Source: Nitrososphaerota archaeon (GTDB lineage Archaea; Thermoproteota; Nitrososphaeria; Nitrososphaerales; Nitrosopumilaceae). Taken from it: a stretch of DNA of 38,397 bases. Below the pieces are notes generated by a model. That model worked only from the letters and a program-made list of their open reading frames with translations. It had not been told where the DNA came from and did not search any database. Positions 33,592 to 38,397 of the stretch are shown in pieces. The translations under genes were made by a program, and so were the position numbers. Position 1 is the stretch's first letter; each line of letters opens with the position of its first letter. The stretch lies in NCBI GenBank assembly GCA_016215465.1, contig JACRJT010000039.1:1-38397 (forward strand), read 5' to 3'.

Positions 33592-34671
33592 ATGGACCTA
33601 AGCATTGCACTTGCTGGAGGCATAGTCTCAGTTGCAATATTTGCAATACTGTTCAATTACAATTTTGTGAATAATTCAATTTATGATTTTGCACTATCGA
33701 GATCAGAAATGTCAAAAATTGAAGATTCTATTTCAAAAACTGTCATAAACATTCAGTATCCAAGTGCATCATCGGGAAGCAATCTAGTTAGTTTCAGCTT
33801 GGCGGAAAATGGAACCGAAGAACTATGGAGTTTTGATAAATTCACAGTACTGGTTACGTATGATGCTGATATTGGTGGAGTTTCGACACCAACTACTGAA
33901 AAACTTAGCTTCAACAGTACTCAGTCTTTTGCACAAGCTGGAAGTGACAGTGGAAACACGCAGTTTGCAAGACCAAACTCAGATGTTTCGCCGGGAAATT
34001 GGGAGGATGCATCAGGAGGAGATAATGACACATTTCTGTATGATGAGATCAATGAATCTGTGAGAAGTGATAGTAACTATGCAAGATCAGCTACCTAAAT
34101 CTTATTTCTCCGACAACAGACCAGTGGACAGCAGGTTTGTCTAGTGTAATTGATCCGCAATCATCAAGCAATCACATAGTCAGTTATGTTTATAGAAAGA
34201 ATACAGCTGGTGGAATTACAGTAGCTATTACAACTAGACTTATGCAGGGAGGAACACAAATAGCTAGTTGGACACACAGCGATGTTGGGTCATCTTTTAC
34301 ATTAGCACAACAAATACTAACTGGTGTACAAACTGACTCCATTACAAATTATTCTAATTTAAGATTAGAGTTTACAGCAACAGCAAGTGGTCTTGATCTA
34401 GGAGGAAGATCTGGAGATATATCTTGGGCGGAATTTCAGGTTCCTCCAGCACCTGGAGGCACTTATGATTGCTCTAGTGCAAGTATTTCTTTTGGTCAGT
34501 GGACAATAGACAGAATTACTTCAGATAGTCTTAGATCCTAAAATACTAAATACTGATGAGCTTGGTAAAATTTGCATAAAATTAACAAATAATATAATTT
34601 CAGGCGGTAATGTAAAAATTGTAGTTTCTACAGATAATGGTAAAACAGATACGCAGACAATGATCGTATAA
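33592..34671 (+). pseudogene. Frameshifted pilin/FlaG-like or fibre-like surface protein gene
   Basis: Three adjoining frames make one protein. Part 1 (33592-34098): a class III signal/pilin-like N-terminus MDLSIALAGGIVSVAIFAILF, then a beta-rich domain with NSTQ and DSNYARS. Part 2 (about 34083-34541, other frame): YLNLISPTTDQWTAG, SNHIVSYVYRK, LMQGGTQIASW, GDISWAEFQVPPAP, a phage-fibre-like beta domain, then WTIDRITSDS. Part 3 (34531-34671, original frame): LDPKILNTDELGKICIKLTN to IV and TAA. The net shift is zero, so an intact ancestor of about 358 residues is implied. It is probably a surface or appendage protein; a programmed event is unlikely because two separate shifts are needed. Confidence 0.65.
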
Positions 34672-34854
34672 ATAATCAAATTATCATCTAACTCGCCGTT
34701 TTGATGAAGTTAGATATTATTTCATGGGTTGATGCTTTGAAATTTCCAACTAATCATAGTGTTCGATAACGTAGTTGCGTTGTATTTTTACGACGAATGG
34801 TGGGGAAGCCTATTTTTACCAGATATTATCAAAAACAGATTGCTCGGTACTTGG

Positions 34855-35049
34855 TTATTCTGCAAGTATCAGATTTTCTTTTTTATTCTTAAAACTATTT
34901 ACGGTGTATGTTAGTTTATCAAGACCGTCAGGTATCGGGTTTGCACAGTTACCACACTTTGGAAAAACAATTTCTGCATCATATTCTACTTCTCCAATGC
35001 ATTTGTTACATTTAGTACAGCGTATTACCTTTGTATCATATATGTTCAA
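34855..35049 (-). CDS. Zinc-ribbon small protein
   Basis: A 64-residue protein with Cys11-x2-Cys14-x2-Cys17 and Cys32-x2-Cys35 (RCTKCNKCIGE ... PKCGNCAN), a four-cysteine zinc-ribbon layout with an extra Cys. The last 25 residues are charged and partly hydrophobic. The start is TTG 35049; a Shine-Dalgarno-like AGGAG lies 12 nt upstream, rather far. Function is unknown; zinc ribbons commonly bind nucleic acid or protein. Confidence 0.65.
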   Translation of the reverse strand: MNIYDTKVIRCTKCNKCIGEVEYDAEIVFPKCGNCANPIPDGLDKLTYTVNSFKNKKENLILAE

Positions 35050-35243
35050 TTCGGAATCGTTCTCCTTTTGAGAGATGAGCTAAACAATGACAAGAGGATA
35101 CACATATTGTATTATCGTTCACTAATCTTATAAAGAAGATTGTCAGTTAAATGAAAATTTGTTTGGTTTTTACAATAAACGGACAACAGAATATACAAGA
35201 ATTGCCATGACATTAAAATCCTTAAAGAATATAATTCTGGAAT

Positions 35244-36596
35244 TTACCAGACATCATCAACTTCGTCCAATTCTCGATAGTCAACTGGAGGCTCCTTGCG
35301 AAGAATTTTCAATCTCGAGATGTCCCTGTCAAAAAACAAGTCTGCAGTCCAGTCAAGCAAAACCCTTAGTCTTTTGTCTGCCCTTGGAATTTTATTAAGG
35401 TATATTGATCTCCAGATCCACCAGGCCAAAAACCCATGAATGTTCATGCCAAGTATGGATGCTATCCCAGTTCGTTTTCCAATGATTGCCATCTGGCCCT
35501 TTGAGTGGTATTCGATTTTCTTTTTTTGTCGACCATTTATACCTGCAAAAATATTATGTGCTGCGATTTTTCCTTGTGCTTCTGCGTTTTGTGCAGTTGG
35601 AGGATATGGTTTTTTTGTACTAGGATCAATTGCAAGACTGCAATCACCAATCACGTATACTCCCGGAAAATCAAGAGTTTCTAAAAACTCGTTAACAATT
35701 ATTCTGCCCCTCTCAGTCTTGAACACAGAATTCTTAATTGTGTCTACAGGTGTGACACCTGCAGTCCAGACAAGCGTTTTTGTTTGTATTGAGGTCAGCG
35801 TTTTGTCCTTGACAGGGGTTTTGGTTGGATCAACTGCGTCTTTTATTATAACCTCGGAGCCATCAAAATTTACAACCAAAGTGTTTAGCATGATTTCGAT
35901 TCCGCGCTGAATCATCTTGTCCTTTGTAAACTGTGCAAGTCTTTCGCTAAATCCAGGCAGTATGGATGGCAGCGCCTCTAAAATAATCACCTTTATTTCA
36001 TTTTCATGAATGTGTGGATAGTGTTTCTTTGTATCATGCATAAAGTCAAGTAGTTCCCCCGCAGTTTCGATTCCCGCAAATCCACCACCTACAATAACAA
36101 ATGTCAGTAAGCTTTGTCGCAAAATTGGATTGGTTTCGTTTTCAGCTTGTTCCAGCATGTCTATTATCCTGTTTCGCAAGACAACTGCGTCGTTGAGTGT
36201 CTTCATGGTGTATGCATAAATTTCAACACTCTTGTTCCCAAAGAAATTCGTCTGGCTTCCTAGTGCCACTACCAAATAATCATAGTCTAGTGAAATTCCC
36301 CTTTTTTCATTGGTTCCGTATAATGTGACTCGTTTTCCATACGGGTCTATGTTTTTGACCTTACCCTCATAGAATCTTGCCTTTTTACAAAGCTGCCTTG
36401 TCGGCATTACAATGTGTCTGGTCTCAATCATTCCCGATGCCACCTGCGGCAGCATGGGCGTAAAAAGCAGAAAATTGTCCTCAGAAACTAGCGTAATTTC
36501 GGCCTCCTTGTCCTTTTTAAAATGGGATTCAAGTGCTCTCGTGCAGTCTATTCCGGCAAATCCTCCGCCCAGTACCAAGATACGCTTGTTTGTCAC
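35244..36596 (-). CDS. Type II NADH dehydrogenase (NDH-2-like flavoprotein)
   Basis: A 450-residue FAD-dependent pyridine nucleotide-disulfide-type oxidoreductase, most like NDH-2, passing electrons from NADH to a quinone without proton pumping. FAD loop VLGGGFAGIDCTRALE (about 8-22), FTPMLPQVASG, second nucleotide loop FVIVGGGFAGIETAGEL (about 166-182), and the later FAD-contacting YVIGDCSLAI. The C-terminus holds a hydrophobic or amphipathic stretch (GFLAWWIWRSIYL, about 398-412) that could bind membrane. GTG 36596 with TATA-like GTTATATCG near 36617-36625 about 25 bp upstream supports a leaderless start. It is a single gene. Confidence 0.9.
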   Translation of the reverse strand: MTNKRILVLGGGFAGIDCTRALESHFKKDKEAEITLVSEDNFLLFTPMLPQVASGMIETRHIVMPTRQLCKKARFYEGKVKNIDPYGKRVTLYGTNEKRGISLDYDYLVVALGSQTNFFGNKSVEIYAYTMKTLNDAVVLRNRIIDMLEQAENETNPILRQSLLTFVIVGGGFAGIETAGELLDFMHDTKKHYPHIHENEIKVIILEALPSILPGFSERLAQFTKDKMIQRGIEIMLNTLVVNFDGSEVIIKDAVDPTKTPVKDKTLTSIQTKTLVWTAGVTPVDTIKNSVFKTERGRIIVNEFLETLDFPGVYVIGDCSLAIDPSTKKPYPPTAQNAEAQGKIAAHNIFAGINGRQKKKIEYHSKGQMAIIGKRTGIASILGMNIHGFLAWWIWRSIYLNKIPRADKRLRVLLDWTADLFFDRDISRLKILRKEPPVDYRELDEVDDVW

Positions 36597-36715
36597 CTTT
36601 ATTCTTCCAAATCAATCGATATAACGGTTGATTCACTAAATTCATCAACTTTTTCTATAATTTTTGCTATCTGGATGCTGAAGCGCATAAATATTGCACG
36701 TGAAATTACATACTC

Positions 36716-37036
36716 ATGAAGAAAGAATATGTCGTAGTTAGAATTGATGCAGCACCAGATGGCGCACCATATGTCATACTATCGTTGTCGCTAACCAAGG
36801 ATTTCAAGGAAAGCAATCAGCCACTCCAGTCTCCATTTGGTGGAGGAGTGATGGGATTTACAAACATGGACGACATGATGAAAAACCTAAACAAAATGTT
36901 ATCCGGTGGAGCATTTGGGGGACAAAGCGGCCTTACATCACTCAAAGTCGACATGCGTGAATACAAGGATCTTGGCATATCAGTTGGCGACAAGGTTTAT
37001 TTGGAAATCTCTAAAGCGGAATTATCTGGTGTATAA
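36716..37036 (+). CDS. Small protein of unknown function with Met/Gly-rich linker
   Basis: A 106-residue soluble protein: KKEYVVVRIDAAPDGAPYVILSLSL, a flexible central stretch with FGGGVMGFTNMDDMMKNLNK, and TSLKVDMREYKDLGISVGDKVYLEI. The two end halves look like strands of one small beta domain. No family is recognised. ATG 36716 lies about 28 bp after a TATA-like ATAAATATT. Its stop is 2 bp from the stop of the convergent ACT-like gene. It could be an adaptor or a chaperone-like protein; that is speculation. Confidence 0.7.
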   Translation: MKKEYVVVRIDAAPDGAPYVILSLSLTKDFKESNQPLQSPFGGGVMGFTNMDDMMKNLNKMLSGGAFGGQSGLTSLKVDMREYKDLGISVGDKVYLEISKAELSGV

Positions 37037-37038
37037 TC

Positions 37039-37701
37039 TCATCTAGAAATTTCTGTTCTCAAAATTTCATATGCCTTTGATGCATCCTCTTCCTTTAGAA
37101 CCAACACGATATCGTCTTGGGAGAAAAATGCGTTTTCAAGCTCAATTCCGTTGCTGTGGAGTAGTTCTGCAACATAGGATACAACATCTGAGCGGTTCTG
37201 CTCCTGTGATATTCTGATTTTGATTTTTGCAAGTCCCGTACTAAACAGCTCCTTTTCGTGTGGGATCGACTCGAAGAGTTTTCTGACATCAACTAGATCC
37301 TCTGTTAGTACCCTAAACGAATCAGCTAGCCTAAAGAACTCGTAATCGGAATTCATCTCTGAAAACTTGTTCATAAGAGATGCTGCTTCGTTTGCCCCAA
37401 GCTCGTTTGCTGAGAATCGTATGTTCAGTATTCCATCAGTCAAAGAAAGCCTTGCATTTTTTAGTATGGATTCTGTCTTGACATCGTCTTTTTCTAAAAA
37501 TGAATCAGCGTAGCGTTTTATTGCAACTACAACAGTATTGAGGTTCACAGGATTGCCAATCTGGCGTTCAACATCTGGCTGGATTTTTACTGCAAGTGCA
37601 GTATAGTTAATGACGTCCATTTTCATGCAGTCGTAAATTGAGCGATTCTTAGTTATGATCTCCCTTACTGCTTCTGGCACGGAAGTAATGGTCGTTCTCA
37701 C
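37039..37701 (-). CDS. Protein with ACT-like C-terminal domain
   Basis: A 220-residue protein. The N-terminal 70 residues look helical with an HTH-like stretch (SVPEAVREIITKNRSIYDCMKMDVINYTALAV); residues about 140-220 resemble an ACT or aspartate-kinase-type regulatory fold (TGLAKIKIRISQEQNRSDVVSYVAELLHSNGIELENAFFSQDDIVLVLKEEDASKAYEIL). It may bind a small ligand and regulate transcription, an inference. GTG 37701 is preceded, about 25 bp upstream, by a TATA-like AATAAATC near 37723-37730. Divergent from the hsp20-cdc48 operon with a shared palindrome between. Confidence 0.75.
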   Translation of the reverse strand: MRTTITSVPEAVREIITKNRSIYDCMKMDVINYTALAVKIQPDVERQIGNPVNLNTVVVAIKRYADSFLEKDDVKTESILKNARLSLTDGILNIRFSANELGANEAASLMNKFSEMNSDYEFFRLADSFRVLTEDLVDVRKLFESIPHEKELFSTGLAKIKIRISQEQNRSDVVSYVAELLHSNGIELENAFFSQDDIVLVLKEEDASKAYEILRTEISR

Positions 37702-37733
37702 AAGAACTTTATCCAGTGTCAGATTTATTAGTC

Positions 37734-37763
37734 TTATGTAATTTTATCTAATAAATTACATAA
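37734..37763. promoter_or_regulatory. 11-bp-arm inverted repeat in the hsp20 divergent promoter region
   Basis: Perfect arms TTATGTAATTT (37734-37744) and AAATTACATAA (37753-37763) with an 8-bp spacer. It lies immediately upstream of both the hsp20 TATA-like element (about 37766-37775) and the ACT-like gene TATA-like element, so a bound factor could act on both. Confidence 0.6.
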
Positions 37764-37778
37764 TCTTTAAATAATGTC

Positions 37779-37791
37779 ATGTATATTACAT
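37779..37791. promoter_or_regulatory. Second ATGTA/TACAT inverted repeat, at hsp20 start region
   Basis: ATGTA-TAT-TACAT is a perfect 5-bp-arm repeat sharing the ATGTA/TACAT half-site with the 37734-37763 repeat. It lies between the hsp20 TATA-like element and its GTG start, where a repressor would block initiation. Confidence 0.5.
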
Positions 37792-37798
37792 ACCTTAG

Positions 37799-38305
37799 GT
37801 GAATATGACAGTGTTATTCGACGACGAATTTGACAGAATCTTCAAGAAAATGTCCAGCTCCTTTATGGATCTAGACAATGTCTTTGAGGAGTCTGAAAAA
37901 TCAGGCAGCACGACTTTTGGTCCATTCTATTACGGTTATTCAATGACCGTTGGACAAGACGGCAAGCCTGTAATAAAAGAATACGGAAACGTAAAGCCTG
38001 GGTTACTCCCAAGCTCAGAATCTAGGGAACCATTAATTGATGCAATTGTTGACGAAAAGGAAAAAACCCTAAAACTGATTGCAGAAATGCCAGGTGTTGA
38101 GAAAAAAGACATCAATGTTGTGGTTGAGGGTAAAACAGTCCATATCGATGCAGAACATGGCGAGAAAAAGTACCACGGCAATGCGCCAATAAGGCACGAG
38201 GTAGATGAGGACTCGGTAAAGGCCACATACACAAATGGAATTTTGGAGCTGGTCTTTAAGCTAAAGGAGCAAAAGCCAAAGGGTAAAACGGTGGAGGTTA
38301 ACTAA
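37799..38305 (+). CDS. Small heat shock protein, Hsp20/alpha-crystallin family (second)
   Basis: A 168-residue Hsp20 with a longer N-terminal region (1-75) than the one at 10320 and an alpha-crystallin domain at about 76-165: PLIDAIVDEKEKTLKLIAEMPGVEKKDINVVVEG, then GEKKYHGNAPI and the closing ATYTNGILELVFKL pattern. Start GTG 37799 (ATG 37805 is possible). It begins an operon with a CDC48-type ATPase 25 bp downstream, so holdase and unfoldase are probably produced together. Two palindromes precede it and fit heat- or stress-related control. Confidence 0.9.
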   Translation: MNMTVLFDDEFDRIFKKMSSSFMDLDNVFEESEKSGSTTFGPFYYGYSMTVGQDGKPVIKEYGNVKPGLLPSSESREPLIDAIVDEKEKTLKLIAEMPGVEKKDINVVVEGKTVHIDAEHGEKKYHGNAPIRHEVDEDSVKATYTNGILELVFKLKEQKPKGKTVEVN

Positions 38306-38330
38306 ACCTCTAATTTTTTGGTGATGAAAA

Positions 38331-38397
38331 ATGAGTGAAATAATATTAAAAATTGATGAAATTTCCCAACGACATGTTGGAAAGGGCATAGCAGTAA
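38331..38397 (+). CDS. CDC48/VAT-type AAA ATPase (N-terminus only)
   Basis: Only the first 22 codons are in the window: MSEIILKIDEISQRHVGKG and following, which matches the start of archaeal CDC48/VAT N-domains (double-psi barrel). The protein would unfold or remodel client proteins, often for the proteasome. A GGTGA motif at 38320-38324 could serve as ribosome-binding site. Identity is good for so short a stretch, but the rest is outside. Confidence 0.7.
   Translation, partial: MSEIILKIDEISQRHVGKGIAV

Noticed and set aside
34704-34769. A 21-codon frame MKLDIISWVDALKFPTNHSVR in the gap after the pilin-like pseudogene
   Set aside because: Too short, without a recognised promoter or motif; may be a remnant.
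34775-35071. Plus-strand frame of about 98 codons opposite the zinc-ribbon gene
   Set aside because: It lies antisense to a frame with well-placed CxxC pairs and its protein is an unpatterned hydrophobic sequence.
35151-35398. Short plus-strand frames starting at 35151 and 35159
   Set aside because: The first gives only 19 codons despite a TATA-like element, and the second runs antisense through the end of the NADH dehydrogenase gene.
1-38397. tRNA, rRNA, insertion sequences, attachment sites
   Set aside because: Intergenic stretches were read for cloverleaf-type and terminal inverted repeat patterns; none was convincing.

Overview
The window looks like a piece of an ammonia-oxidising archaeal chromosome (Nitrososphaerota, most likely Nitrosopumilales). 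Pointers are an Amt ammonium transporter, an A-type ATP synthase subunit C, the archaeal pantoate kinase / phosphopantothenate synthetase route to CoA, archaeal-type UMP kinase, a tandem Lrp-like regulator, a CFI-box exported protein and Hsp20 followed by a CDC48-type ATPase. Base composition by eye is AT-rich but not extreme, nearer to Nitrosotenuis-like than to the most AT-rich Nitrosopumilus genomes; genus is inference only. Most first genes of a unit have a TATA-like box about 25 bp before the start codon, so most mRNAs look leaderless, and UUG starts are common. Shine-Dalgarno-like motifs appear mainly inside operons.

Layout. 1-1562: amt, cut by the left edge. 1.7-4.4 kb: a wHTH protein, ATP synthase subunit C, a small membrane protein and a Cas4-like PD-(D/E)XK protein. 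4.4-6.3 kb: a 36-residue membrane microprotein, a coiled-coil protein, a membrane-anchored protein and an unknown. 6.3-8.7 kb: minus-strand nucleotide operon tmk, HD phosphohydrolase, pyrH. 8.9-10.2 kb: an exported CFI-box protein split into two frames at a perfect A_AAA_AAC heptamer. 10.3-12.7 kb: Hsp20, UbiB-like kinase, unknown. 12.7-16.9 kb: MacB/LolD-like permease, ATPase and extracellular partner, divergent from a two-module Lrp-like regulator. 16.9-18.4 kb: Nudix hydrolase and an AbrB-PhoU regulator. 18.5-22.2 kb: CoA operon (pantoate kinase, phosphopantothenate synthetase, panB, coaBC). 22.2-26.3 kb: class III aminotransferase, acyl-CoA dehydrogenase and a P5C-dehydrogenase-like enzyme. 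26.4-32.8 kb: small Zn proteins, an XPD/Rad3-like helicase, GNAT, a Lys/Pro-repeat protein, a TPR protein, an ArsC-like and other small proteins. 33.0-34.7 kb: two decayed genes back to back. 34.9-38.4 kb: zinc ribbon, type II NADH dehydrogenase, an unknown, an ACT-like protein, and Hsp20 plus the start of a CDC48-type ATPase.

Things that deserve attention are the in-phase slippery heptamer in the CFI-box gene, the inverted repeats in the hsp20 and tmk control regions, two genes without a usable canonical start codon (UbiB-like and the ABC ATPase), a Cas4-like protein lacking the acidic residue of its (D/E)xK motif, an XPD-like helicase with an extra Cys/His insertion, and six convergent gene pairs whose stop codons abut or overlap. 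No rRNA, tRNA, insertion sequence or CRISPR array was recognised.
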